Positions 1 to 10,760 of a DNA stretch of 64,000 nucleotides are shown here, in pieces (the stretch's first letter is position 1; each line of letters begins with the position of its first letter). The position numbers were made by a program, and so were the translations under genes. The notes beneath the pieces were generated by a model, which saw only the letters and a list, made by a program, of their open reading frames with translations, was not told where the DNA came from and ran no database searches. The stretch lies in the NCBI GenBank assembly GCA_031276035.1, contig JAISNV010000043.1:20535-84534 (forward strand), in the 5' to 3' direction. Source of the stretch: Bacteroidales bacterium (GTDB taxonomy: Bacteria; Bacteroidota; Bacteroidia; Bacteroidales; BM520).

Positions 1-3000
1 ACATTTTCTACCGTATAAATTATCTCAGGGGGATAAATCGTGATTGTCTTTATTACAATACTGTCACAATCATGCTCGTTTTTAAAACTTTGAGAGTACA
101 CACCATTCTCTGTGTAAATTATACCGTTCCAATCATACTGACCGCAACCGAAATCATCTTCATAGTAGAATTCTATTTCCGGATAAATCGTTAACTCGAT
201 TGTTATTATGCTGTCACAATTATTCTGCGCTATAAATGTCCTTGTGTAAATACCGTTCTGAGTGTATAAAATACCATATATTTCAATGGCGCCACAACTT
301 TCGTAAATTTCGGTATGTTCGTAGGCAGGAAGTATTGCAAAATTTAATGTTACTGTGCTGTCACAGCCGAATCTATTTGTGAAGGTTTGAATGTAAATAC
401 CGCTTTCCTCTAAAAGTTGATTACCCCACTGATAATTGCCGCAATGAGTATAGCTCGCTGTGTTTGTTTCAGGATGTGTAATAGTAAGGTTTAAAGTTGT
501 AATACTATCGCAACCGTAAGATTGGGTGGAGGAAACGTGTTCAAAAGTATAAGTGCCGATTAGTTCTTCCGTGTTGATTGAAAATCCATGTTTGTTATAC
601 TCAAAACCTTGACAAATACTGTCGTTGATATGTGTGTCATAACTGTTGTGAATGGTAATATTCATCACAACAATACTGTCACAACCATTATATTTTTCGT
701 AAGTTTTAAAATATTCACCACTTTGAGTATAAATATCTCCATCCCAATAATATTCATCACAAGATTGACCGCTCTCGTAACTATATTCGGGAGTACCGTT
801 CATACTTAGTGTTAATGTAACGATACTATCACAACCCGTAAGTTTACTTGTTAGATTTTGAGTATAAACTCCACCTTCGGTATATCCAACATTATTCCAA
901 TTGTAAACATAACAACCTACATCAGTGATTTCAACACTGTCTATAGGAGTTACATATATATCCAAACTAACAATACTGTCACAACCGTAAATATCGGTGA
1001 AAACTTTGGTGTAGTTATCACTAATTGTGTAAGTCTGTCCAGCCCAAACTACTTCCCCACAACCATAAAGTGCGCCCATATGATATTCAGTACTCCTTAA
1101 ATCCAAGTTTAATTCCCTGATGCTATCACAACCGTAAATATCCTGATAAATCTTCCTGTAGATACCGCTTTGGATGTAAAGTTCGCCTTCCCAATAATAT
1201 TGATAGCAATCTATAACATTTTGTCTGTAGACTTCACCCGGATTTATAAATAAATTCAAGACCGCAATACTGTCACAACCGTATTGAGTTTTGAACTCTT
1301 TGATATATAATCCGCTTTGAGTATAAATTTCGCCGTTCCATTCATAATTGCCGCATATGTGAACTTGTTCAAATGTATCATGAACCGGGTTAACCGTTAA
1401 ATGTAAAGTCACAATACTGTCACAGCCGTTTTGTGCTTTAAATGTTTGCCTGTAAGTACCGCTTTCGGTATATCTTTGATAATTCCATGTGTAGCTGCCG
1501 CAGACTTCTTCCCAGAACTGTTCGGCTTTCATCGGATTGATATGTAAGTCCAGCGACACAATACTGTCGCAGCCGTATTCATCCTGTAAAATTTGAGTAT
1601 AAATCCCACTATTGTTGTACACATTGCCATTCCAAACATAGGACACACATGCAGTATCATATAAGAAATGGATTTCGTTATTCCTGATTGTCAGATGAAG
1701 CATTACCAGACTATCGCAACCGTGTTGGTCTGTTAACATTTTCGGATAAATACCGGTTTTAGTGTAGGTTTGGCCGTACCACTCATAGCTTTCACAAGCA
1801 ACTTTGCCAATATTATATATTTGAGGTTGGTAAATAGTAAGTGTTAAAATGACAACACTGTCACAACCATTTTGGGTATTAAATGTTTGCTGATATATAC
1901 CACTTTGGGTATATTCTCTTTCGTTCCAGATATATTTCCCACAAGCCTCATCAAATATGTTCTCAAATATATTATTGTTAATTATCAAGTCTAATGTTAC
2001 AATACTGTCGCAACCATTTATATCTTTAAAACTTTGTTGGTAAATTCCGCTTTGGGTATAAACTTGATTGTTCCAAATGTAGGTACCACAACTTTCATCT
2101 TCGATATCAATTTCCTGTTTACTTAAAAGTGTCAATGTCAGATAAACCAAGCTGTCACAGCCATGTGAATCGATAAATGTTTGGTGATATAAATTCGTAC
2201 CTAAAGATGTGTATGTTTGTCCCGCCCATGTATAGCTTTCGCAGGTGGAAACTTCATCATAAAAAATTTCCGTATTACGGATACTGATATCCATGTAAAC
2301 AGTGCTGTCGCAATTGTGGATATCCGTATATGACTTAGAATATATTCCGCTTGATGTATAGATTGTTCCGTCCCAATCGTAACTATTGCAACCAATACCT
2401 TCCAAGTAAGTGTCTGTATCATTATGAATTGTCAAATACATTGTTACAGTACTGTCGCAATTGTCGGCAGTTTTTAAAATCTGAACATATTGCCCACTGC
2501 GGTCATATTCTATGCCATTCCATAAATAGTTGTCGCAAGACTCTTGAGTAAAGCTATCTGTTGCTGTGTTATACATTGTAAGATCTAATGTTACTATGCT
2601 GTCGCAACCGTTGATATCTTCAAACACTTGTTGGTAAATGCCACTTTTAGTATAATTATTTGTTCCCCAAAAATATCTGTCGCAGCCGTAATCGCTTATT
2701 ATTATACTTTGTGGTTGATGAACGGTTAAATTCATTGTAACAATGCTGTCACAGCCTTTTTCATCAATAAAACCTTGTGAATAGATGCCGCTTACGGGAT
2801 AAATTTGCCCGTTCCAATTGTATTCTCCGCAGGATGTTTGTTCAATTTCTCCGGAATAGGAATCGTAGAGAATAAGGCGTAAATATTCTATGCTATCGCA
2901 GCCGTATGTAGTCTGAAAAACTTTTGAATAAACTCCCGACTGAGTATAAGTATCGCCGTACCATATATAATTTTCGCAGGTTTCAACATCTATACTGTTG

Positions 3001-4340
3001 ATCGGCTGAGGATGGATTGTCAAATCCAAGTTGACAACACTATCACAACCATATTGAGTTTTTAGGTTTTTAGTATAGAGGCCGCTCTCGGTTAAGTAAG
3101 TACCTCCCCAATAATATCTCCCGCAAGCTTGTTCCTGAAAAGTTTGAGAAGAACTTTTATGTATGGTCAGATTTAAAGTTAACACACTATCACAACCGTT
3201 AGTTGTTTGCAAAGTGTGTTCATATGCACCAGATTCCGTATAAGTTTGTCCGTACCAAGTATAGCTGTCGCAAACTTGACGTGTAATGCCGGTGGTTGTA
3301 GAATAATGTAAAAATAAATCTAAAGTAATAATGCTATCGCAACCTTGATTCATCGGCACTAAATGAGTATATCGTCCGGGAGAAGTTAAGGTTTGACCAT
3401 AAAAATCATAGCTGTCGCAAGCACGGGTGTTGATATAACGGGCGGGAGCATCTAATACGGTAATTGAGACTGTTACAATACTATCACAATTATATTGATT
3501 ACTACCGGAATATATTACTAAAGTATCATTTTCAGGATAAAAAGAGAAACCATACTTATTATATAATTCGCCTTTACATACGGTATCTTCAACATATAAA
3601 GCAAGTCCTTCGGTAATCTCAAAATTTGCACTCAAATAAGTAGTATCAATAACAAGGTACGGACTTAATGTTCGTACCATCATATCTACTGTATAATTTC
3701 CGCTTTGAGTGTAAGTATGATAAATAGTATCCCCTACATATGATGTACCGTCTCCCATATTCCAGCAAACATCAACATATTCATCCAACAAGACTTCTGC
3801 TCTAAATTCTATCGGTGTATTTATACAATAAGACTGTGTTGAGGAAATCTCGTAACTCAACACATCATCAATATACATAACGAAAATTTTACCTCCGAAA
3901 GAGCAAATAAACCCATAATTACTATATCTTGACAAAATATTTCCCACAATTCCACCTTGACTGGTAATCCTATGAACCTCATTGTTTGATAAAATTGTAT
4001 AACCATAAGAGTATTTGGAATCTAAATACAGAAAGTTCGTATTACTAACATTTATTCCATTTACTTTTATGCTTGGGATATCCTCAGTAAGTGCAATAAA
4101 AGTAAAATAAAACAAATAATTGGATCTATGATCCGGGCTGGTGATAATAAAATCAGTGTGTGCTTGATCCAACGGCGCCGTCTTAGTTATAGAAGACGAA
4201 GTTGTAAAAGTAGTATGAAGTGTTATAGGTTTATCTGCATGAAATTCCATTGCTTCAGGCCAAAAGAAACCACTTTCGGATTCTCCTTTATTTAAATTGT
4301 AAGAATACCCATTAGCATAGGTAATATATGTATTATCATA
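1..4340 (-). CDS. GCDSIV-repeat surface protein, main part (partial, runs off left edge)
   Basis: This long minus-strand reading frame is open from the left edge to about 4340, where it should join the N-terminal part at 4292-5242. After a linker it has a PKD-like module (WNMGDG motif, near 3750-3690), then 24 tandem units of about 49 residues. Each unit carries an aromatic 'CxxYxWNG' half, a 'YTQSGxY' turn and a GCDSIV-type strand. The Cys codons of the 24 units all lie in one frame, so the array is under coding constraint. Such arrays occur in secreted Bacteroidetes adhesins, often exported by the type IX system; the sorting domain would lie beyond the window. I infer a role in adhesion or as a cell-surface stalk. 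No ligand can be named. Confidence 0.8.
66..3488 (-). repeat. 24 coding tandem repeats, 147-bp period
   Basis: The Cys codon of each CDS motif begins (low coordinate) at 66, 216, 363, 510, 681, 831, 981, 1128, 1275, 1422, 1569, 1716, 1863, 2010, 2157, 2310, 2457, 2604, 2751, 2898, 3045, 3192, 3339 and 3486. Eighteen of the 23 intervals are exactly 147 bp and all are multiples of three. The units are clearly diverged from each other at the DNA level. Confidence 0.95.
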
Positions 4341-5242
4341 AAACCTATAGCGGTAAGATAATACTCAGTGCTACTGTTATTAACCATTATAGCTGATGCC
4401 TGCTTCCCGCAGTACTTGATAGGTATAGCCTGGTCATAAGTGTGAGAGGCAAGCAAATTATAATTTGGATTATTTAGTCTTTCCTTTTCATAGGTTGCAG
4501 AGTTACCCTGAAACACCGCAACTTGACCTCCTTGAACAACTTCTACCCAGGAACCGGATAAACCAATTGTGTATTCAGGGAACTGACTTGAACTAGGAGG
4601 ATGTTCGGCGCCAATCATATATACTTGACCTCGATTCAAAGTAACCTCAAACGGCAAATCTTTAAACTGGCCGGTATTTGTATCTAATTTAGAAGTAATC
4701 TTAATACGTGTATTGTCCGTAGTCGCAACAATAGCGAATTGAGCGGCATAAACATCACCACAATCGTCAATATAATATCTAGTTCCGACTGTAGTTATAG
4801 AATAATCTTTTCCTAAACATCTTATCGGAAGCACCAATGTTGCATCAAAAGAATTTTCTGCTTGATTTGAAGCATACACACAAATATTCTTTTCCGCTGT
4901 TATCAGCATGCCTGTATTCATTATAGTACCATATTCATCTGTATAAAACTGGGAATATGGTACCTCTAGTAATGTACGTGTCATTGCAGGCACAACAACG
5001 GTATTTGTGTATCCTGTAGTAGGATTAGAAATTGTTGCAGTAGTAACCTCTCTAGCAATAATTGTTAGTTGTAATTTATCATTATCATTGGGGACGGCAG
5101 TACAAGCCCTTTTTCCATTCTTCATGAAAGTTACCCAAAATTCCTTACCTTCAGTTGATGGAGATGTATTTTGACAGTATATTTGTGGACTTAACGCGGA
5201 AAGCATTAAAATTAAAAATAGTATTTTAATCTTATTTTCCAT
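4292..5242 (-). CDS. N-terminal part of the GCDSIV-repeat protein, IgGFc-binding-like domain
   Basis: The product opens with a signal peptide (about residues 1-23, ending in QIYCQ). It continues into a domain with the 'GKEFWVTFM' opening and beta-rich pattern of the IgGFc-binding-protein N-terminal family found in large Bacteroidetes surface proteins. The frame terminates at 4292, but the last dozen codons look non-native. A shift of one base at the T run (coding strand, 4343-4340) continues smoothly into the long repeat frame. I therefore read 1-5242 as one gene with either a true frameshift, a slippery site or a sequence error. A TATATTTGC element on the minus strand at 5304-5312 may be its promoter. 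Confidence 0.8.
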   Translation of the reverse strand: MENKIKILFLILMLSALSPQIYCQNTSPSTEGKEFWVTFMKNGKRACTAVPNDNDKLQLTIIAREVTTATISNPTTGYTNTVVVPAMTRTLLEVPYSQFYTDEYGTIMNTGMLITAEKNICVYASNQAENSFDATLVLPIRCLGKDYSITTVGTRYYIDDCGDVYAAQFAIVATTDNTRIKITSKLDTNTGQFKDLPFEVTLNRGQVYMIGAEHPPSSSQFPEYTIGLSGSWVEVVQGGQVAVFQGNSATYEKERLNNPNYNLLASHTYDQAIPIKYCGKQASAIMVNNSSTEYYLTAIGFMIIHILPMLMGILTI

Positions 5243-5303
5243 GACAGGAATTTTTAAACTTATCTCATTCGAATTAAATTACACATTGGTAAGACAAATG
5301 TTT

Positions 5304-5312
5304 GCAAATATA
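5304..5312 (-). promoter_or_regulatory. Bacteroidetes -7 element for repeat protein
   Basis: Read on the minus strand this is TATATTTGC, matching TAnnTTTGC, 62 bp before the ATG at 5242. No clear TTTG -33 box at the ideal distance. Confidence 0.5.
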
Positions 5313-5861
5313 TTAAATTTTATTAAAATAAAAAAAATTCAAATAATTAATTATTGCTCTTCTATTATATAAAACATATCCAGAATAATAGAGACTGTAA
5401 AAAATCGGTAGTTTTTATGATTATTTTTGATTTTTACATTTTCAGTTAACTTACCTGATATCGAAATGTTTTGTTGTTTAAACTCTATATGGAAACTGTT
5501 TTTTAGCAAAGATGATACATATATTGTATTTTACCAAATTTATACATTAGGTTTCAATAGACTTTATCTGGAAATGTTAATAAATACAATCTGTCTTTCC
5601 GATAAATGTATAGCAGAAAAATAATTAAATCTGGCATTAGAATAAACCACATTATGCTTAAATGACTTATCATTATTTCTTCAAATTGACGATAATCTAT
5701 TTTATAGCACTGAATTTTGTGAAAAAATTTATTTAAGATATAAATTATTTAGTATAAAATATATGAATATAAAAATCATGCGGCAATTCTATAAATCTTT
5801 TGGCTTATATTTATTATCGATTTAATCTCTATACTAAAATCTTTCATTTTTCAATTTTTAC

Positions 5862-5870
5862 TATATTTGC
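5862..5870 (+). promoter_or_regulatory. Bacteroidetes -7 element for propeller/barrel gene
   Basis: TATATTTGC lies 29 bp before the GTG start at 5899, a short leader that supports that start. Confidence 0.6.
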
Positions 5871-5898
5871 AAGCCAAAGAGCTTTTTGATTTTTTGAG

Positions 5899-8800
5899 GT
5901 GAAGAAAAAATTTCAACATATTAAAATTATATCCGCATTAATTCTTTTAGTGCTTTCATCTTTCAATTCTTATGCCCAGTTTTACAATGGCTCTAATATG
6001 ACTTTCGGTAAAAGGAAAGTACAATATAAAAACTTTAAGTGGAATTATTACGATCATTCTAATTATCAAATTTATTTTTATCAGAACGGGCAGAATTTGG
6101 CAATTTTTACTCATCAAGTATTGAAAGATTATTTACCTCAGCTTGAGAAAGATTTTAATACTCAGATGCCGAGTAATATCCAATTTATAATTTTTAATAC
6201 TCTCGGCGATTTAAAGCAAAGTAATCTCGGATCTCTTGCAAATACGAGTTATAACACTGGTGGAATTGCTCATATTATCGACCGGAAAGTTTTTATGTAT
6301 TTTAATGGCGATATTGCGGAATTTGAGAAACAAGTTAGGGCGGGAGCCTGTAAATTAGTTATACAAAATGCATTGGGCGGCAATAGGCTACGAGATAGGG
6401 TAAGTATTACTGATGATATTAATGAAAATGATTGGTTCGTTGACGGATTGGTTTCTTATTATTCCGATAATTGGAACACAAAAATGGATGACGATTTTAA
6501 AAAAGTGTTTTTCAGCGGCAATATTAAAAAACTTAAACATGTTCAAGGCGAATATTCGGTAATTATCGGGCATTCCGTTTGGAAATTTATTGCTGATAAA
6601 TTCGGCAAGAATGCTATAAAAGAAATTGTTAGATATGCCCGTAGGTTAGACAATCCTTATGATGCTTTTAAGGTGGTTCTTAGTATCAATTTTAAGGAAT
6701 TGGAAAAGGAATGGCGAAAATATTATGAAGAATATTATACTGATTATAAAGAAGATAATATAGAAAAACAAGATATACTTCTATCCAATAAAAGAAAAAA
6801 ACATCTTATTTATAATAATATCAATTTCAGTTCCGACGGAAAATATATCACATATACTACTAACGAAATGGGATTGAAGAAGTTATATATTAAAGATCTG
6901 GAAACCGGCGATTTGAAACGTGTTTACAAAACAGGCTACAGATCTAATACAAAGATGGACAATACTTTTCCAGTTTTAGCTTGGCATCCTACCCGACCGA
7001 TTTTGGCTGTAGCCGTAGAAGAAAAAGGTAGCGTTAAACTTTTTTTCTACACTATTTCGGATAATAATAAAAAGAATTGGTTATTTCTTCAGAATCAGCA
7101 ATTTTCAAGTCTGGGATTTCAGAAAGTTTTGGATATGAATTATTCTTTTGACGGTGCATATATAATATTCTCAGCCGTAAAAGACGGTCAAACCGATCTT
7201 TTCCTTTGGAATATAGTTTCCGGAGTTTCGGTTAATCTGACTAATGATATTTTCAACGATTTTAATCCTGTATTTCTTAATAATCAGGGTGATATATTAT
7301 TTTCTTCTAATAGGGGAAATGATCTTATAAATTTAAATCCTAATAATGATCTCTTTAGGATGAATGTTTTTCAGCCGGAAAAGGTAACGCGAATGACTAA
7401 TACCACCAATGCCGATGAAATCATGCCTCAATGGATTCATAATAATTTGGTAACGTACATTTCGGATAAAAACGGGATATACAATATGTACCTCGGTGAA
7501 TTCGACAGTATTATCAGCTTTGTAGATACAATTACTCATTATAACTATTTTCTTAAAACAAAAAGTATTACAGATTATAATAGTAATATTGTTGATTATG
7601 ATGTTAAGAATAATACTGCCATTGAAATATTAAGTAATTACAACACATCTTTAATAAGTAAGAAAACTATACCGGCACTCAGCAGTATTAATGACGGTTC
7701 CGGTATTGAAACCAAACTTGATAATACATATTATCGCAGCAGGCAATATATTGCAGATTCTCTGACAAATGCTGTGCCTCAAAAGAAAGAGGTTCGACAA
7801 TTTAAGGATGTGTTAAGTAAGGATTTACGACGAGAGTTCCCTACGAAATATGTTTCCGAAATGGACCCGAGCACTCCCGACAGCGTCTGGGAACAGATTA
7901 TTATAACTCATTATGAGGAAATTTCCGAAGAATTGAAAGAAGATGATTTTGCTCCCGATAAATGGAAAAATTATTATGTGGAGTTCTTTATCAATGATTT
8001 AATTACACAGTTGGATTTTTCTTCCATGAATTATTCCTATCAGCAATTTTCCGGAGGAAGTAATCCTATTTATCTTTATTCCGGATTTAATATTCTGCTT
8101 GGGACCGGCTTAACCGATTTGATGGAGGATTATCGCATTACAGGAGCATTTAGTTTGTCTAATGATCTTGTAAATAATGAATATGCCATTTCTTTTTCTA
8201 ACTTGAAAAAAAGATTGGATAAAGAGTTTATCTTTCATCGCAATACAGATTATACATACAATTCATCCGAAATCGCCAAACTTCGTACCCATGAATTTAT
8301 GTATAAACTTACCTGGCCGTTTACAGACTATTTACATGTAAGCGGAACTGCAATCTTGCGTAATAATAAAACAGTAGATATTACTTTAGGAAGTCTTGAA
8401 TCAATTGCTGAGCCCATTAAAAACACAAATTGGCTCGGATTTAAGGGAGAATTAACTTTTGACAATACATATCAGCTTTCTCAGAATATTTTGTTGGGAA
8501 CACGTTTCAAAATATTTGGGGAATATAGTCAAATGATTGTTAAAGAGAATAGAAACATGGTAGTTTTAGGTTTTGATTTCAGAAATTACCAAAGAATTCA
8601 CAGGCAGATGATTTTTGCTTGGCGAATTGCCGGCAGTACCTCTTTCGGTACAGACAGATTGATTTATTACATGGGAGGTGTTGATAATTGGATTGTACCG
8701 AGATATAATTATGATAATCAAGTTAGTGATGAAATAAATTACGCGTATCAAACTTTAGCAACAAACATGCGCGGATTCAGTCAAAATACCAGAAACGGCC

Positions 8801-9159
8801 CGAATTTCATAGTTCTGAATACTGAAATAAGGCTTCCTGTTTTCAGATATTTTGCAAACAGGCCTTTAAGTTCGAAATTTTTGAATTCAATACAATTGGT
8901 AGGTTTTGCCGATTTAGGAACTGCATGGAACGGATTAAGTCCGTATAGCGATGAGAATGCTTTATACCGTAAAAAATATTACGCTAATCCAATGCTAATT
9001 GAGGTCATAAATTATAAAGAGCCTTTTGTCCTGGGATACGGTTTAGGATTAAGATTTTCTTTATTCGGTTATTTTGTTCGTATAGATTACGGATGGGGAT
9101 TAGAAGACTGGAAGATAGCGGATAAAGGATGGCATATTTCCTTTAATCTTGATTTTTAA
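5899..9159 (+). CDS. TolB-like beta-propeller fused to Omp85-like outer-membrane barrel
   Basis: A 1086-residue protein with a signal peptide (about 1-27, ending SYAQ) and a GTG start. Residues about 60-285 resemble a peptidase-MA-like fold (GHSVWKFIADKFG near 223) without an HExxH motif, so it is probably not catalytic. WD40-like PD40 repeats follow near residues 309, 411, 452 and 504. The C-terminal part, from about residue 700, has the bacterial surface antigen (Omp85/D15) pattern: a GG loop, 'MRGF', 'NTEIRLPVFR', 'GFADLGTAW', then a final 'RIDYGWGLED' strand. The propeller probably sits in the periplasm below a barrel in the outer membrane. The substrate is unknown; assembly or secretion of surface proteins is an inference. 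Confidence 0.75.
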   Translation: MKKKFQHIKIISALILLVLSSFNSYAQFYNGSNMTFGKRKVQYKNFKWNYYDHSNYQIYFYQNGQNLAIFTHQVLKDYLPQLEKDFNTQMPSNIQFIIFNTLGDLKQSNLGSLANTSYNTGGIAHIIDRKVFMYFNGDIAEFEKQVRAGACKLVIQNALGGNRLRDRVSITDDINENDWFVDGLVSYYSDNWNTKMDDDFKKVFFSGNIKKLKHVQGEYSVIIGHSVWKFIADKFGKNAIKEIVRYARRLDNPYDAFKVVLSINFKELEKEWRKYYEEYYTDYKEDNIEKQDILLSNKRKKHLIYNNINFSSDGKYITYTTNEMGLKKLYIKDLETGDLKRVYKTGYRSNTKMDNTFPVLAWHPTRPILAVAVEEKGSVKLFFYTISDNNKKNWLFLQNQQFSSLGFQKVLDMNYSFDGAYIIFSAVKDGQTDLFLWNIVSGVSVNLTNDIFNDFNPVFLNNQGDILFSSNRGNDLINLNPNNDLFRMNVFQPEKVTRMTNTTNADEIMPQWIHNNLVTYISDKNGIYNMYLGEFDSIISFVDTITHYNYFLKTKSITDYNSNIVDYDVKNNTAIEILSNYNTSLISKKTIPALSSINDGSGIETKLDNTYYRSRQYIADSLTNAVPQKKEVRQFKDVLSKDLRREFPTKYVSEMDPSTPDSVWEQIIITHYEEISEELKEDDFAPDKWKNYYVEFFINDLITQLDFSSMNYSYQQFSGGSNPIYLYSGFNILLGTGLTDLMEDYRITGAFSLSNDLVNNEYAISFSNLKKRLDKEFIFHRNTDYTYNSSEIAKLRTHEFMYKLTWPFTDYLHVSGTAILRNNKTVDITLGSLESIAEPIKNTNWLGFKGELTFDNTYQLSQNILLGTRFKIFGEYSQMIVKENRNMVVLGFDFRNYQRIHRQMIFAWRIAGSTSFGTDRLIYYMGGVDNWIVPRYNYDNQVSDEINYAYQTLATNMRGFSQNTRNGPNFIVLNTEIRLPVFRYFANRPLSSKFLNSIQLVGFADLGTAWNGLSPYSDENALYRKKYYANPMLIEVINYKEPFVLGYGLGLRFSLFGYFVRIDYGWGLEDWKIADKGWHISFNLDF

Positions 9160-9190
9160 ATTCACATTTACATACTTACATCAACATACT

Positions 9191-10678
9191 TTATTCCACT
9201 TCAAACTGATTATTATTATTTGCATTACGCATATTTCTCACTTGAGTATTTCCACCTTCAATCAAACTTAAATCTATAGGTTTATTGGTTTTCCAGTAGC
9301 CGCCGGTAAAATCGGGAACATCAATAGAGTTTGATTTATTTGCAACCGACCATTCGCTCAAAGGAGCTATTGCACTCCAAAGTGCCGCATCATATACATC
9401 TTGATCTAAAGGTAGTCCGTTACGCAAACAATCAACCAAACGCCAATCCATGAGAAAATCCATTCCGCCATGTCCTCCTACTTTCTTTGCCAATTCACCT
9501 ATCTTCTTAACAATATCTAAGGTATATTTTTCTTCAATTTCTTTAAATTCATCATCCTTAATCCAGGAATGCCCCTTTGAAATTTTCGGCGGATAAGGCC
9601 ATTTCTGTGCCATCGCATCGGTACCCATAACAAGATGAATTCTGGAATATGGTCTTTCGGATGTAACATCATGCTGTATCATCATGGTTTTCCCGGATTT
9701 TGTACGAATACAGGTAGTATTAATATTTCCTCTATAGTTTTTTCCTGCATAAGGTAAATAAAAAGGATCTTCAGCCGCTAATTTATCAGCCATCTTTCTC
9801 ATTTGGAAATCATTACTCGACATTGAATTTAGGTAATCCATTCTATCGCCCCGATTGATGTTCATTATCTGGCAAATGGGACCGAGACCGTGAGTCGGAT
9901 ATAGATTACCGTTACGTGCGGCATTTTCTTTCAATCGCCACATATCCGTATAACCATAATCATATTGCTCGTCATCAATAGGCTTGTTAAAATTCATATC
10001 CATTAACTGATGAAGATAAGCTCCTTCGCCGTGTACTATTTCCCCGAAAAAACCTTGACGAGCCATATTCAGCGTGAGTAATTCGAAGAAATCGTAGCAA
10101 CAATTCTCGAGCATCATACAATGTTTTCTTGTGCGTTCCGATGTTTCCACAAGCTGCCAGCATTCATCCAGAGTTGTTGCGGCCGGAACTTCTATTGCAA
10201 CGTGTTTACCGTGTTCCATGGCATACAAAGCAATTGGAGTATGTGTTTCCCAATCTGTACAGATATACACTAAATCAACATTTTCATCCTCACAAAGAGC
10301 TTTCCAGGAATCTTCTTTTCCCCAAAACTCTGCCGCTTTGGGCAATCCTGTTTTCAATAATACTTTTTGAGAACCATCAACAGCAACCTGGCGTTTATCG
10401 CATAAAGCCGTTATTGCCGTACCGTCAATATGTGTGAAACGAGTTACTGCCGAACCGCCTCTATCGCCCAAACCTATAAATCCTACTCTAACAGTATCCA
10501 ATTTAGGAGCGCGATAGCCGCACATATTCATTGATCGTAAATTTCCCAAAGGAGAATCCGAAAAATTAAAAATATCACCTGTTTTAGAATACAAAAATTT
10601 TCCGAACAGAATATTAGCAGTTAGAACTCCGGTACCTGCTGCGGTATATTTCAAAAATTCTCTGCGAGATGTTTTCAT
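9191..10678 (-). CDS. GH109 family NAD-dependent glycosidase, Tat-exported
   Basis: A 495-residue protein with a twin-arginine signal (SRREFLK, residues 4-10) and a Gfo/Idh/MocA-type NAD-binding domain (GFIGLGDRGG, 66-75; EVPAA, 163-167). The stretch MLENCCYDFFELLTLNMARQ at 189-208 is typical of glycoside hydrolase family 109, whose characterised members remove alpha-N-acetylgalactosamine using bound NAD. Tat export fits a protein that must fold around its cofactor before secretion. The tail is Asn-rich. It has its own promoter element at 10702-10710, separate from the upstream lipoprotein gene. Substrate specificity cannot be fixed from sequence alone. Confidence 0.85.
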   Translation of the reverse strand: MKTSRREFLKYTAAGTGVLTANILFGKFLYSKTGDIFNFSDSPLGNLRSMNMCGYRAPKLDTVRVGFIGLGDRGGSAVTRFTHIDGTAITALCDKRQVAVDGSQKVLLKTGLPKAAEFWGKEDSWKALCEDENVDLVYICTDWETHTPIALYAMEHGKHVAIEVPAATTLDECWQLVETSERTRKHCMMLENCCYDFFELLTLNMARQGFFGEIVHGEGAYLHQLMDMNFNKPIDDEQYDYGYTDMWRLKENAARNGNLYPTHGLGPICQIMNINRGDRMDYLNSMSSNDFQMRKMADKLAAEDPFYLPYAGKNYRGNINTTCIRTKSGKTMMIQHDVTSERPYSRIHLVMGTDAMAQKWPYPPKISKGHSWIKDDEFKEIEEKYTLDIVKKIGELAKKVGGHGGMDFLMDWRLVDCLRNGLPLDQDVYDAALWSAIAPLSEWSVANKSNSIDVPDFTGGYWKTNKPIDLSLIEGGNTQVRNMRNANNNNQFEVE

Positions 10679-10701
10679 AGAATATTATTATTTAGAATAA
10701 T

Positions 10702-10710
10702 GCAAAAATA
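10702..10710 (-). promoter_or_regulatory. Bacteroidetes -7 element for GH109 gene
   Basis: TATTTTTGC on the minus strand, 24 bp before the ATG at 10678. Confidence 0.55.
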
Positions 10711-10760
10711 TTAAAGTATAAAGAATTATTAATTGATAACAACAGTTAGATTAGATCAAA

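Larger units (their letters stand above)
5243..5898. other. AT-rich intergenic region between divergent genes
   Basis: About 650 bp without a convincing gene. It separates the minus-strand repeat protein from the plus-strand propeller/barrel gene and carries a candidate promoter for each (5304-5312 minus, 5862-5870 plus). A 65-codon open frame at 5427-5624 has no recognisable features, and I see no strong hairpin. Confidence 0.6.

Noticed and set aside
1..3500. Regular ~147-bp repetition as a CRISPR or satellite array
   Set aside because: The repeats are in one open frame, encode a conserved protein motif and are diverged at the DNA level; no identical direct repeats with unique spacers.
5427..5624. 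65-codon frame in the gap before the propeller/barrel gene
   Set aside because: No promoter, no recognisable domain and AT-driven composition; most likely chance.
10129..10437. Plus-strand frame of 102 codons
   Set aside because: Lies antisense inside the well-supported GH109 gene.
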